DNA of 64,000 bases from Granulicella sp. dw_53 (lineage in GTDB: Bacteria; Acidobacteriota; Terriglobia; Terriglobales; Acidobacteriaceae): the NCBI RefSeq assembly GCF_018449545.1, contig NZ_JAAVUR010000013.1, positions 122,689 through 186,688 of the forward strand, read 5' to 3'. The position numbers and the translations under genes were made by a program. Numbering within the stretch: the first letter of the stretch is position 1; each line of letters opens with the position of its first letter. The notes under the pieces are model-generated. The model searched no databases. It saw only the letters and a program-made list of their open reading frames with translations, and was not told the DNA's origin. Below are positions 9,037-18,491 of the stretch, in pieces.

Positions 9037-10143
9037 CTACTCGCTCTCGAACAAAGCTTTGACCTGTCGGGGCTGCGAGCGTAAATATTGGTTGGGCATA
9101 TGTACCGTGCCACCCAACTCAACTGCGGCATGCCAGGGCCACCGCGGATCGAAAAGAGCGGTGCGCGCCAATGCGATCAGGTCGGCATCTCCGGTTCCGA
9201 CGATGGACTCTGCCTGCTCAAAGCCAGTGATCAGTCCCACGGCCACAACCGGGATACCGACAGCCGCCTTCACCGCCCGTGCGAGTGGCACCTGATAGCT
9301 CGGCCCCAGCGGAATCTTCTGTGCAGGATCACTTCCCCCGCTGGAAACATGAATCACACTGCATCCGCGCCGCTCCAGCGCACGCGCGAACTCGATCGTC
9401 TGATCGATATCCAGACCTCCGTCGACCCAGTCTGTAGCCGAAACACGCACACTCACCGGCTTTCCAGGTGGGAACACATGCCGAACCGCATCAAAAACCT
9501 CCAACGGAAAACGCATCCGCTTCTCGAGAGAGCCGCCGTATTCGTCTTCACGATGGTTCGACAACGGGGACAGAAATTGATGCAGCAGATATCCATGTCC
9601 TACGTGGAGTTGGATCAGGTCGAGATCAAGTCGTTTCACGCGAATAGCAGACGCGACAAAGGCATCTCTCACCGCACGCAGTCCACTTTGATCCAGCGCC
9701 GTGGGAGAGGCATTCCCTTCCGCATAGGGGATCGGCGACGGCCCTACCGTAGGCCAACCCAGGGGGGCATCTGGAGCGAACTGTCCTCCTCCCTTCCAGG
9801 GAACTTCTATGGAAGCCTTCCGGCCTGCATGACTTAACTGAATGCCGATAGGCATCTTCGACCAATGTCGAATCCCTTCGAGAACTCTACGCATAGCCCC
9901 TTCCGTCTCGTCGTTCCACAATCCGACATCGGCATAGGTAATGCGCCCCTCGGGAAGGACCGCCGTCGCCTCGATCGTGAGTAATGCGGCTCCCGAAAGC
10001 GCAAGCTGGCCGAGATGAATCAAGTGCCAGTCGTTCATGCATCCGTTTTCAGCGGAGTACTGGCACATCGGGGCAATCACGATTCTGTTTGCAAGATCGA
10101 GATCACCAATGCGAATCCGACTGAAGAGAGCGGGATCAGACAT
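9037..10143 (-). CDS. Old yellow enzyme family NADH:flavin oxidoreductase (YqjM-like)
   Basis: The 368-residue FMN TIM barrel has the YqjM-subclass signature APMCQYSA with redox-tuning Cys27, QLSHAGRKAS, and HVGHGYLLHQFLSPLSNHR, where the two His bind substrate. The family usually reads HAAHGYL, so AA to VG is a small local change. DLIALARTALFDPRWPW and QYLRSQPRQ complete the C-terminal barrel. Such enzymes reduce activated C=C bonds of enones, nitro-olefins or nitro-esters using NAD(P)H. It converges on the AraC gene. A palindrome 50 bases upstream of its start may be an operator. Confidence 0.9.
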   Translation of the reverse strand: MSDPALFSRIRIGDLDLANRIVIAPMCQYSAENGCMNDWHLIHLGQLALSGAALLTIEATAVLPEGRITYADVGLWNDETEGAMRRVLEGIRHWSKMPIGIQLSHAGRKASIEVPWKGGGQFAPDAPLGWPTVGPSPIPYAEGNASPTALDQSGLRAVRDAFVASAIRVKRLDLDLIQLHVGHGYLLHQFLSPLSNHREDEYGGSLEKRMRFPLEVFDAVRHVFPPGKPVSVRVSATDWVDGGLDIDQTIEFARALERRGCSVIHVSSGGSDPAQKIPLGPSYQVPLARAVKAAVGIPVVAVGLITGFEQAESIVGTGDADLIALARTALFDPRWPWHAAVELGGTVHMPNQYLRSQPRQVKALFESE

Positions 10144-10505
10144 AAAGGTCGTCCTTATACATTTCGATCGGAGAATGAATACCAGCTACTTATCCTGGAA
10201 CCAGGACTTCAGCCTGTCAAACGAAATCGTTCTAGAGTCTCAGGGCATTCCATCTCATCAGTCAAACCATTTCTCCGAAGAGCTCTTGTCGTCAACCGCC
10301 CACAACGAATGCGCAGAGAATGAGTGAGACTTACGTATCGCCTTCGGCCAGGAAGGAAAACATTGCACCTTCATGTCTGCAGGGACAATCTGAAATATGT
10401 CTTTAGGGAAAATGCCGTGTGGCAATGAACCAGGTTGACCGTGGGCCATGCGTAGATTTTGGTCAAGTCCGAAAGGATCAACGAACGGAGTAGAAAGGGG
10501 AAGAT
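10144..10505. other. Divergent intergenic region with TCCTGG-AA-CCAGGA palindrome
   Basis: No gene is visible. A perfect inverted repeat TCCTGGAACCAGGA lies at 10193-10206, 50 bases upstream of the oxidoreductase start, and is a candidate repressor site. Nothing else stands out. Confidence 0.3.
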
Positions 10506-11375
10506 ATGGGCAACATAGGATTTGCTTTTCAAGCATCGAAGACCGCCAAACAGAATACAGAGATGGAGTTGGCCAAGGAACGGGACAGGGGGAAAGCCTT
10601 TCGATCGTTCGGCAAAGTCTTCTTCTTTGGTGCTCTCTTATTTCTTGGTAGAGGAGCGGTAGGTCAAATCTGCCAGAACATCCCAGTCGATCCCAACGAT
10701 GGCCTCGCCAAATCTCCACAGAACTTCAAACTCTTATATGAAACTGAAGACGTGCGGGTGTTGGAAGCGACTATCCCTCCCCATGGCGCCCAGGCCATGC
10801 ATAGCTTCACGCGGCCGGCGATTCTTTATCTTCGGAATAGTGTGCGCAGCAAGACCTTCTCGCCCGATATAACGGATCCACTCGAACACGAAGAAGAGAA
10901 GCCTTTCCAACCGAAGGTTATCCGCATCAGCCCATCTGGGCCTTACTCCACTCAAAACCTAAGCCGGCACATGTTCGTCGGGTTGCGGGTTGAACTGAAA
11001 CATCCCGGGTGCGGAATTGCTTCAGACTCTTCCGAACTCAAATCAAGCAGTTCACTAGTTGGCACTGATCCTGCCCATACCAATCGAATCCTCTACGAGG
11101 ACGCCGATGTTCGAGTGACCGACGTGCGGATCACCAGCGGAGAACATTCACTTCCCGCAAATCTTCCGGGCTTCTACTATTTTCCCAAGTTGAAGGCCAG
11201 GCAAGAACAGATGTCGGATGATAGTGGTGTATCAAAAGGCGACAGGATAGTTCCGTTCGCATCCCTGGATAAGGCTATTGGATCTGGCACTCCGTCAGGG
11301 AAACCTCTGCACGCCATCCGCTTCGAGTTGAAATACAAAGTACAGAACAGTGGTCAAGGCTCACTGTCACCCTAG
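10506..11375 (+). CDS. Exported protein with two cupin-like repeats, unknown function
   Basis: The 289-residue protein has a hydrophobic helix at about residues 36-53 preceded by basic residues, so it is probably exported. The body holds two related units of about 100 residues. The first begins LYETEDVRVLEATIPPHGAQAMHS and the second LYEDADVRVTDVRITSGEHSLP. The pattern resembles cupin-fold proteins in which a strand, turn and HxH-like element repeat, but only scattered His are kept and metal binding is doubtful. A good GAAAGGGGAAG ribosome binding site supports the start. Function and substrate are unknown; neighbours on both sides face other ways. Confidence 0.6.
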   Translation: MGNIGFAFQASKTAKQNTEMELAKERDRGKAFRSFGKVFFFGALLFLGRGAVGQICQNIPVDPNDGLAKSPQNFKLLYETEDVRVLEATIPPHGAQAMHSFTRPAILYLRNSVRSKTFSPDITDPLEHEEEKPFQPKVIRISPSGPYSTQNLSRHMFVGLRVELKHPGCGIASDSSELKSSSSLVGTDPAHTNRILYEDADVRVTDVRITSGEHSLPANLPGFYYFPKLKARQEQMSDDSGVSKGDRIVPFASLDKAIGSGTPSGKPLHAIRFELKYKVQNSGQGSLSP

Positions 11376-11450
11376 AGCAATTCTCCTGTGGGTATATAGG
11401 AGAGACTCCCAATCGATGGCCTTTTATCAATTGCTCTGAGGATGATCCGC

Positions 11451-12041
11451 CTAGCTCTCCAAACGCAAACGACTGGGAGGAACCACGACCTCAATCTTGC
11501 CGGTGGAGATGTCGTACACAAGGCCAGAGATCATGAAACCAGCCGGAAGAGCGGGGTTAGCCTTGTAGGCTGCGATATCCATGGCTACTGCCTTACGCGG
11601 ATCCGTGATCGCCATGGAGTCGAGTTCAGACCGCGTCACACCTAAGTGAGCTGCGAGAAGATCAGGAGCAAGTTTGTAGCAACCAATGATCCCGCAATCG
11701 GTGTGATGGAGGATAACCAGATTCCATCCCAGACCCATCTCTTGCCCTGCGGCCTTCGCAACGGCTGGAAGCAAGATCAATGTCTCGACCAGTGCAGGGT
11801 TCATCCGGCCACCGATGTTGCGGATGATCGCTGCTTCGCCCGGCTTCAGTCCAAGCACGTCCATCGGATCGACTCTGGGATCCAGGCACCCAATCAAAAT
11901 GGTCTTGGTCGACGGTATGATCTTCAAACTGGCCGAGTGCCTAGCGCTCACAAATGCGTCGTTCCGTTGCGTGATGGTCTCGATGAAATCCAAAGCCGCC
12001 TCCAAAGTTTTGACAAACTTTATCCCTGGTCCAAAGCACAA
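11451..12041 (-). CDS. Beta-class carbonic anhydrase
   Basis: The 196-residue protein has the beta-carbonic anhydrase zinc ligands: Cys52 in GCLDPRVDP (with the partner Asp-Arg dyad), His113 and Cys116 in LHHTDCG. IRNIGGRM follows the first motif as in the family. It interconverts CO2 and bicarbonate in the cytoplasm. The N-terminus is uncertain. The only start available upstream is a TTG at 12041, three codons after an in-frame TAG; a later start near the LEAALDF segment is also possible. The gene stands alone. Confidence 0.85.
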   Translation of the reverse strand: MCFGPGIKFVKTLEAALDFIETITQRNDAFVSARHSASLKIIPSTKTILIGCLDPRVDPMDVLGLKPGEAAIIRNIGGRMNPALVETLILLPAVAKAAGQEMGLGWNLVILHHTDCGIIGCYKLAPDLLAAHLGVTRSELDSMAITDPRKAVAMDIAAYKANPALPAGFMISGLVYDISTGKIEVVVPPSRLRLES

Positions 12042-12475
12042 TCCAAACTATCACTTACAAACCTATGCCCCAAAAACACCAGCAAAACACCTTGTCAACC
12101 CCTAAAACAAGCTAACCTGTTTCAAATCTGAGAGATCGAAGTGGCACTTTAGTTATGATCCACTCTCTAAAATAGAAGTAGAAGTAAAGTTCGCTCAGTG
12201 CGAAACAGTAGCCGTTCCTTGCCAAGTCATCCACCCAAGATCGATCAGATCTAAGCCCACGGCGATAAGAAAAGTCCAGGCCCAAGCCCCATCCCATGAA
12301 GATTTTGCGCAAAAACCCGGGGGGAGGGGGTGTAGGCAAGGCCCCCCCAGGGGGGCCAGCCCACCGCCATGGAGCGCGAACTCACCCACACCAGGCCGTG
12401 GCGGCCCAATCAACGAGTGGTCAACCTACAGAACCGCATGAACACGAGATTCCCTCCCTTACAAATGAGATAGAC
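12042..12475. other. Intergenic region with repeat-like sequence and a G/C-run hairpin
   Basis: This gap holds the AT-rich repeat copy at 12138-12175. At 12340-12357 GGCCCCCC-CA-GGGGGGCC forms an 8-bp hairpin just downstream of another G-run (12319-12330). No credible gene is present. The 37.4-38.0 kb gap shows the same order of an AT-rich copy followed about 160-180 bases later by G/C runs. Confidence 0.4.
12138..12175 (+). repeat. AT-rich intergenic repeat, copy A
   Basis: This stretch of 38 bases matches 37701-37738 without gaps at 29 positions. The shared core words are AAGTGGCA, TTAGTTATG and TAAAATAG. Both copies are intergenic and in the same orientation. Confidence 0.45.
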
Positions 12476-12946
12476 CTAGCGGTGACCGCCTCCACGATCT
12501 CCGCCACCTCCGCGATCCCCACCACCGCCGCGATTTCCGCCTTGCGCCCCCGCGCTGTGCTCACGTCCGCCGTCGTGGCCTGCATTTCCCACATGGCCCT
12601 GTCCGTCCCGTGCTTCGTTTGCCTGGAAGTGATTAAAAGCGCGATCTCCGCGCCCCGGCATTGGCCCAGCATAACCGTGGCGAGGATCATAGCGATTATC
12701 GACGTGGCCGTAGAAGCCGCGAGAGCCGTGGAACCAAGGCCCAGCCCCGATAAACACTCCGCCATTGAACCAATCCGTGCCGTAGTAGCCATAGGGAGAG
12801 CAACTGTAGGGCGCGTAATCGTAATACCCGTAGGGACACACAGGCGCAACTCCGATGCCAATCGCAATTTGAGCCGGTGTCACTGCCGTACTGAAGACAA
12901 ACACAGCACCGATCGCTACAGACGTGAAAGCTTTCCAGTAAGTCAT
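12476..12946 (-). CDS. Small secreted Tyr/Gly-rich protein
   Basis: The 156-residue protein has a signal peptide at about residues 1-26 (MTYWKAFTSVAIGAVFVFST...PAQIA). A Tyr/Pro/Gly-rich segment follows (CPYGYYDYAPYSCSPYGYYG, then DWFNGGVFIGAGPWFHG), like the YXWGXW-type proteins common in proteobacteria and acidobacteria. The tail is Gly/Asp/Arg-rich and low in complexity (GGGGDRGGGGDRGGGHR). The start at 12946 is set by a strong AAGGAGG ribosome binding site. Envelope location is likely; function is unknown. Confidence 0.72.
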   Translation of the reverse strand: MTYWKAFTSVAIGAVFVFSTAVTPAQIAIGIGVAPVCPYGYYDYAPYSCSPYGYYGTDWFNGGVFIGAGPWFHGSRGFYGHVDNRYDPRHGYAGPMPGRGDRAFNHFQANEARDGQGHVGNAGHDGGREHSAGAQGGNRGGGGDRGGGGDRGGGHR

Positions 12947-13312
12947 CGTTCCTCCTTGACCTTCATTGCGTTGAAACAAGACAAACTGCAGATTTCTAGC
13001 CGCTATGAACTACCGCGAGTTATTCCTAACTGATGCGCTGTCCGCAGTAACAGAAGATATTCGAGTGTTCTAAAGTGCCTGGGGCGAGATCCACATGACA
13101 TTCGAGCTGCACATGAAGCTCACCTGGCCACTGCCTGATGGTTCACAGATCTTCATACTTCCAGTCAGAAAAAGATGCTCTATTCTGCTCTAATTTAGGT
13201 TCAACGGCTGACTAGCTCAGGAAGAGAATCCTCGTTTGCGATCATGTGTCCTGTATTGAGATTTCACTTCATTCGTAACCACCCCCGGGATAACGCCAGC
13301 ATCCTACAAGAA
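12947..13312. other. Divergent promoter region, no feature resolved
   Basis: This gap must hold promoters for the secreted protein gene to the left and the 877-residue protein gene to the right. I see no gene, hairpin or recognisable operator. Confidence 0.3.
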
Positions 13313-15946
13313 ATGAAGTTCTCGAAAGTCGCAGCCTGCTCTTTCGCCGCGCTCCTGGCGGTGACCCTTCGTGCGGACAATGCACGTTTCGACCTGGTTG
13401 GTCCCAAAATCGACGTTCGCGTCACTCGCGGAACCATCACCTTGCCGATCGCTGAAGTTCCCAATCTGCAGGGAGGCGACAAAATATGGGTGAAGGCTGA
13501 TCTCCCAGCGAGCCAGGCCAACCATCTGCTCATCATCGTCACCTTCCTTCGCGGCACCACTAACGCGCCGCCAGACGACTGGTTCACAAAGATCGAAACC
13601 TGGGACAAGAAGACCGCTGAAGGCACGACGATTACTGTTCCAGCCGAAGCCGAGCAGGCCATTCTCTTCGTCGCTCCTGAAACCGGTGGCGACTTCAATA
13701 CCCTGCGCTCCGCTGTGAAAGGCAAACCAGGTCTCTTCATTCGTGCCGATGTCGATCTAAATGAAGCCTCCTTCGAGCAGCAGCGCATCGAACGCTATCT
13801 CGCCGCGATGAAGACAGTTCCCCAGAACGACCAGAAAGCCATTCAGGATCGCTCCGCAAAGCTGGCCTCTACACTCGCTCTCAAGCCCAACGCCGACTGC
13901 TTCAAACAGTCCGTCGAGCAGCAGGTGAACTGCCTCACCCAGTCCAGCGCTCCGGTGCTGCTCGACGACGGCCACGGCCAGAGCATCGCCGAATCTCTCT
14001 CCACTGGCCCGTCGTCGGACTTCATCAACGCCGCCTCCTATACACAACCAGGAGGAGCCGGCCTCTACTCGGCCTACGTGGGTGCCGTAGTGGACCTCGT
14101 CCATCTTGTCACCCTGATGCACACCGCGCAGTACCAGTACATTCCTGCAATCAGCTTCCCTCAGGGCTCCACGCTTAATCTGAAGCTCAATGCTCCACCC
14201 TCGTTCCATAAACCCGAATCCGTCATCGTTATCGGATTGCCCGCAATCCAAAAGACCAAGCTGCCGCCGTTGCATCCTCACGACATCAATCAGGTCGCAT
14301 GCCTTTTGCAGCCAAGAATGATTCTGCCCCTTGAAGGCGCGCCTCTCGTCTTCTCCACCAGCTTCGCTCACGATCTCGTTCTGCACCTCAACCGAACCGG
14401 AGCTGCCACCGACATTCCACTTACTCCCGAAGCGTTCGAAGGCGGCCTCATCGTCGCAAAAGAAAAGCAACGCGAGTCACTGCAAGATACCAAACGACAC
14501 GATGACAGCGCGGCAGCAGCGAAGACTGACGTGAAGATCGGCACAAGCAGCGATCTCACCATCACCGGCACCGTCCGCGGCTACTTTGGTTTCGACTCCT
14601 TTGAAGGTCCCACCCTCACCCTCCAGCAGGTTGATGGCAAAAACTGGAAGATCGTTGGCGATACCCAACTCCTCGCCGGACAGGATAATCACCTCACGAT
14701 TAAAGGCGATGGAACCGCTTGCGTCGAGCATATCGCGCTTTCAAACAACAAGGACAAGGACGTTGAGGTCACCTTCAAGCCTGCAGGAACCAACGAAGGC
14801 AAGGATGCAAACAACACTCTCGATCTGGAGGTCCCGCTCAAAAAGGTGCAGCCCGGCGGCTACTCCCTCGCCATCCAGCAGTATGGAAGCTCCGACAAAA
14901 ATAACGTCCCGCTAACCGCATACACCGGCGACATTCACCTTGAGGGTATCAAGATTCACCAAGGCGACAACAAAGCCATACTCACCGGAGCGGGCCTTAA
15001 GGATGTCGTCTCAGCACAAATCGCCGATCAAGCCTTCACCCCCGCACCCAGCGGCAATGACGACAAGACCGTGCATCTTGACGCCAAGGCCGGAGTCTCG
15101 CTCGGCGAGAGCAAAGATGCGACGGTAAAGCTTAAAGACGGTCGCACGATGACCGTAAAAATCTCCGCCGAAGGCGCCCGTCCAGCTCTGACACTGCTCT
15201 CTTTCAACGACACTCCGACACAACAAAGTGGAGCCATTCCTATCAGTTTGGGAATGAAAGATGAGATCCCAATTAGCAGCAAGCTGACCTTTGTCGTGCA
15301 AACGAAAGAGGTATTTCCTCGCACACAGACCGTCGAAGTTTCCACAGGAAGCGGCCTGGTCCATACAAGCCTATCGATTGCTGCCAGCAATCTCATATTG
15401 CAGGACGAACACACCGCCATCGCCACGCTAAACCCACTCACCGCCTTCGGTCAGTCTGCCTTCGGGAAGCTGCAGATGCGCCCAGTCGCGGAAGATGGCA
15501 CATCGGGCGATTGGACCTCGCTAGGCACCCTCGTCCGCACGCCACAAATCACAGTCATCCGTTGCACCACCCCAGACGCGCCCACCTGTACCGTCGAAGG
15601 TACTAACATGTTTCTTGTTCAGTCCTTCGGTGCAGACAAAGACTTCGCAAAGCCAGCCGAAGTGCCAACCGGATTCGCCGAGAGCACCTTTAGCGTGCCC
15701 ACACCGGCAGATGGAAAGACGCTTTACCTCAAACTACGCGATAACCCCGATGCAGTGGCCACCATGACGCTCCCCACACCCGTTGAGAACCCTGCACCTG
15801 CACCAGCGCCATCACCCGACTCGAACACAGCTCCCGATGGCCACCCTGCGCCAGCCCCACAGAGCCAGCCTCCCACACCCGATCCGGCAAAACCATCCAC
15901 ACCTCCTGCCCAACCTCCTACCGAAGCTCCTGTGACACCAAAGTAA
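13313..15946 (+). CDS. Large exported protein of unknown function, Pro-rich tail
   Basis: The 877-residue protein begins with a signal peptide (KFSKVAACSFAALLAVTLRA) and continues with mostly beta-rich sequence without an enzyme motif I recognise. Residues about 20-130 resemble an all-beta adhesion-like domain, and about 400-620 include repeated short beta units (DLTITGTVRGYFGF..., DIHLEGIKIHQGDNKAILTG). The last 60 residues are low-complexity Pro/Ala/Ser (PAPAPAPSPDS, PPAQPPTEAPVTPK). Signal plus Pro-rich tail suggests a periplasmic or surface protein. An in-frame start at 13244 would add 23 residues ahead of the signal peptide and is less likely. It is a single gene converging on the GH36 gene. 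Confidence 0.7.
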   Translation: MKFSKVAACSFAALLAVTLRADNARFDLVGPKIDVRVTRGTITLPIAEVPNLQGGDKIWVKADLPASQANHLLIIVTFLRGTTNAPPDDWFTKIETWDKKTAEGTTITVPAEAEQAILFVAPETGGDFNTLRSAVKGKPGLFIRADVDLNEASFEQQRIERYLAAMKTVPQNDQKAIQDRSAKLASTLALKPNADCFKQSVEQQVNCLTQSSAPVLLDDGHGQSIAESLSTGPSSDFINAASYTQPGGAGLYSAYVGAVVDLVHLVTLMHTAQYQYIPAISFPQGSTLNLKLNAPPSFHKPESVIVIGLPAIQKTKLPPLHPHDINQVACLLQPRMILPLEGAPLVFSTSFAHDLVLHLNRTGAATDIPLTPEAFEGGLIVAKEKQRESLQDTKRHDDSAAAAKTDVKIGTSSDLTITGTVRGYFGFDSFEGPTLTLQQVDGKNWKIVGDTQLLAGQDNHLTIKGDGTACVEHIALSNNKDKDVEVTFKPAGTNEGKDANNTLDLEVPLKKVQPGGYSLAIQQYGSSDKNNVPLTAYTGDIHLEGIKIHQGDNKAILTGAGLKDVVSAQIADQAFTPAPSGNDDKTVHLDAKAGVSLGESKDATVKLKDGRTMTVKISAEGARPALTLLSFNDTPTQQSGAIPISLGMKDEIPISSKLTFVVQTKEVFPRTQTVEVSTGSGLVHTSLSIAASNLILQDEHTAIATLNPLTAFGQSAFGKLQMRPVAEDGTSGDWTSLGTLVRTPQITVIRCTTPDAPTCTVEGTNMFLVQSFGADKDFAKPAEVPTGFAESTFSVPTPADGKTLYLKLRDNPDAVATMTLPTPVENPAPAPAPSPDSNTAPDGHPAPAPQSQPPTPDPAKPSTPPAQPPTEAPVTPK

Positions 15947-15985
15947 CGAACGAGTCAGACTGACGAAGAGTCATCAAAAAAAGAA

Positions 15986-18289
15986 CTAGCGATTAGTCGA
16001 TTCGAGCGAGAAGGCCGCAGCTTGAAAGTCTCCCCGCAGTTCAACGTCCACTCCTTGCTGCATCCAGAAAGCGCCGCTGGCAACAGATGGAGTATTCGCA
16101 GATAACTTACCATCGAGAGCGGTGATCTTATACAGCTGGTCCGGTCTCAGTCCCCTGAGATGTATCCGCGGGTATCGATAAAGCATTTGACTCGAGTGCA
16201 GAAACGCAAAGGTGACAGCTCGGCCCTGATCTTCGGAGACACTTTCCGTCACAGACTGTTCGCTTCCCTTCTGGGGTGAAATCAACCGATAGAGCGAACC
16301 ACGCTGTGTGGTTTCGCGAATCTGCTTATATTGATTCACCATCTTCTTCGCAGTAGCGAAGTCCTCTGGCTTCCAATTATTGAGATTCGCTCCGATACCA
16401 AGGGATCCCTGCATAGCGGAGAGAAAACGATATTCAAGCGAGAGCACACGTTGATTGACCCAGGTGGGAGAGTCCGTAACCCACGCCATCATTACACCTG
16501 GAGCGTAAGCATAGCTGAAGCCATCTTGCATCAGAAGGCGGTCGAAGGCGTCCGTATTGTCCGAGGTCCAGACTTCATCCGTCAGTCTCATAATCCCAAG
16601 ATCAACACGGCTGCCGCCACCAGAGCAACTTTCAATCTCTACCTTCGGATATTTCGCTCGCAGCTCCGCAAGGATCGAATAGAGATTCTGTACATAGTCA
16701 ACGTACACTTTCTTTTGATCTTCGACTGCGACGGCTGGCCATCCGGGTTCGGACCAGTTGCGGTTGTAGTCCCACTTCAGGAAAGCGATATCATTTTCAT
16801 TCAGGAGTTTGTCGAGAAACTGATAGATATATTCGCGCACGTCGGGACGAGCCAGATTGAGCATCATCTGATTTCTGCCCTCTGTACGTGGCCGGCCGGT
16901 GAAGTTGAGCACCCAGTCGGGGTGCTTTCGGTAGAGATCGCTGTCTGCGTTCACCATCTCCGGTTCGACCCATAGACCAAAGTCCATGTTGAGTGAATGC
17001 ACTTTATCGATCAATGGCTTTAGTCCGTGGGGAAACTTCACCGGGTTCACATACCAGTCACCCAAACCCGCACGGTCATTCACTCGTTTGCCAAACCAGC
17101 CATCGTCGACTACGAACCTTTCCACACCGATCGTGGCAGCCTTCTCCGCAAGAGTCTCTTGCCCCGCTTCATCCACTTTGAACTCAGTCGCTTCCCAGGA
17201 GTTGTAGAGAACCGGACGAAGCTTCGGGCTTGGCGCGTGCGGGAGGATGCTGGAAGTTTCAAAGCGGTGCAGGAGCCTTGACGCACCGCCTACTCCCTTG
17301 TCCGAAAAACCAGCGTAAAAGTCAGGCGACTGAAGATGCTGGCCAGGCACCAATCGATAGCCAAAGTCGAAGGCATTCGGCCCTCCAGTTACGCGGATCT
17401 GCTGTAGCTGATCCTGTTCCACACTGATCTGCCACGATCCGCTCCATCCCAAAGCGCCAAACCAAACATCACCCTGATCCTGATCGTTCGAACTGGCACG
17501 GTCAATTGCGAACCAGGGGTTGTTTTGATCGCCCGTTGAACCTCTACGGCTCTCGAGAATGGTCTTTCCTGGTTGGATCATCTGCTCATGTAGACTCCAC
17601 TCTCCCGCCCAGCGGCCTGTGAGGTATCGCAATCTGTAGTCGACTCCGCGCGGCAGATTCCAAGTGCCGGACGCCATTTGTTCGATAGTCAAGGACTCTG
17701 CTGTCTTGTTCTGGAGCTGTGCAGATCGCCGCAGGATGCCCGTCTTAGGGTCTACCTGGTAGAGCAACTCGACATAGACTTCTCGAGATATGTCTTTGAG
17801 CAAAATGGTTAGCTGGTCCCCAGCGATGGCATGAGAAACATACTCCAGCACCAGGTCGCGATTTCCATCCGGGAACGTGATCTTCAGATCCGGTTCGACA
17901 TAGAGACCGCCTCCCCAACCCGCAAACTCGTGCCGCGTTGTATTGATCGAGTCGTCAAAGGAAGAGAGCCCGCCGTCCGAGTGCGGCGCAGCAAAACTGT
18001 CCATTGAGGGTAGCCGCTTCCCCCAATACATAGTTTGCGGTTCCTTTTTTTCGTTGATCCCGAAGAGATAAGACATCCCGGCAGCATCTATGCGAAAAAC
18101 CTTTGTTTGCTTGTCGAAACGAATCGACGTGCCGCCAGCTTGCGAATGAGCCTGCAACGGATTCGTTATTCCCGATATTGCCATTACCAGAATCAGGAAC
18201 AACTGCCTGGTGGCTTGCGCCAGTTTTCCGCTGGGCATCCCCGCATTGGACCGCCTGTAAACTATCATTGCTCTCTCTGTAGAGTCCAT
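15986..18289 (-). CDS. GH36 alpha-galactosidase, exported
   Basis: The 767-residue protein carries the GH36 catalytic motifs: the nucleophile Asp in FLKWDYNRNWSEPG, ESCSGGGSRVDLGIM, and the acid/base Asp in VWTSDNTDAFDRL. The order and spacing match melibiase-type alpha-galactosidases. A hydrophobic segment (LFLILVMAISGITNPLQAHSQA) near the N-terminus is a signal peptide, so raffinose- or galactomannan-type alpha-galactosides are probably cut outside the cytoplasm. The start at 18289 follows GAGG; TTG at 18304 or ATG at 18238 are alternatives. It is divergent from a LacI regulator. Confidence 0.9.
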   Translation of the reverse strand: MDSTERAMIVYRRSNAGMPSGKLAQATRQLFLILVMAISGITNPLQAHSQAGGTSIRFDKQTKVFRIDAAGMSYLFGINEKKEPQTMYWGKRLPSMDSFAAPHSDGGLSSFDDSINTTRHEFAGWGGGLYVEPDLKITFPDGNRDLVLEYVSHAIAGDQLTILLKDISREVYVELLYQVDPKTGILRRSAQLQNKTAESLTIEQMASGTWNLPRGVDYRLRYLTGRWAGEWSLHEQMIQPGKTILESRRGSTGDQNNPWFAIDRASSNDQDQGDVWFGALGWSGSWQISVEQDQLQQIRVTGGPNAFDFGYRLVPGQHLQSPDFYAGFSDKGVGGASRLLHRFETSSILPHAPSPKLRPVLYNSWEATEFKVDEAGQETLAEKAATIGVERFVVDDGWFGKRVNDRAGLGDWYVNPVKFPHGLKPLIDKVHSLNMDFGLWVEPEMVNADSDLYRKHPDWVLNFTGRPRTEGRNQMMLNLARPDVREYIYQFLDKLLNENDIAFLKWDYNRNWSEPGWPAVAVEDQKKVYVDYVQNLYSILAELRAKYPKVEIESCSGGGSRVDLGIMRLTDEVWTSDNTDAFDRLLMQDGFSYAYAPGVMMAWVTDSPTWVNQRVLSLEYRFLSAMQGSLGIGANLNNWKPEDFATAKKMVNQYKQIRETTQRGSLYRLISPQKGSEQSVTESVSEDQGRAVTFAFLHSSQMLYRYPRIHLRGLRPDQLYKITALDGKLSANTPSVASGAFWMQQGVDVELRGDFQAAAFSLESTNR

Positions 18290-18491
18290 TTTTCTTACCC
18301 TCAAACCAGATTCCTTCGACGTTATCGAGCACGCTCGAGTCTGAAATTATTCCCTACATGCTGTGCTAATCGTGCGAGCATTGACGAGTGGTGTTTTTTG
18401 CCGATAGGCTCGGCGTGAGCAATTGCTCCAAACTATACGAATCGTTCGTCGCAACATAAATGACGTGCCTATAACTCGAACATTGAGACCT

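Noticed and set aside
12340..12357. Functional terminator made of G/C runs
   Set aside because: The loop would be only 2 bases and no T-run follows; homopolymer miscalls are also possible here.
18319..18338. LacI operator before GH36 (ACGTTATCG, next to TCGAGC-AC-GCTCGA)
   Set aside because: It matches only the core of the TTTACG site and lacks its outer arms, and no good promoter is positioned beside it; kept only as a weak lead.
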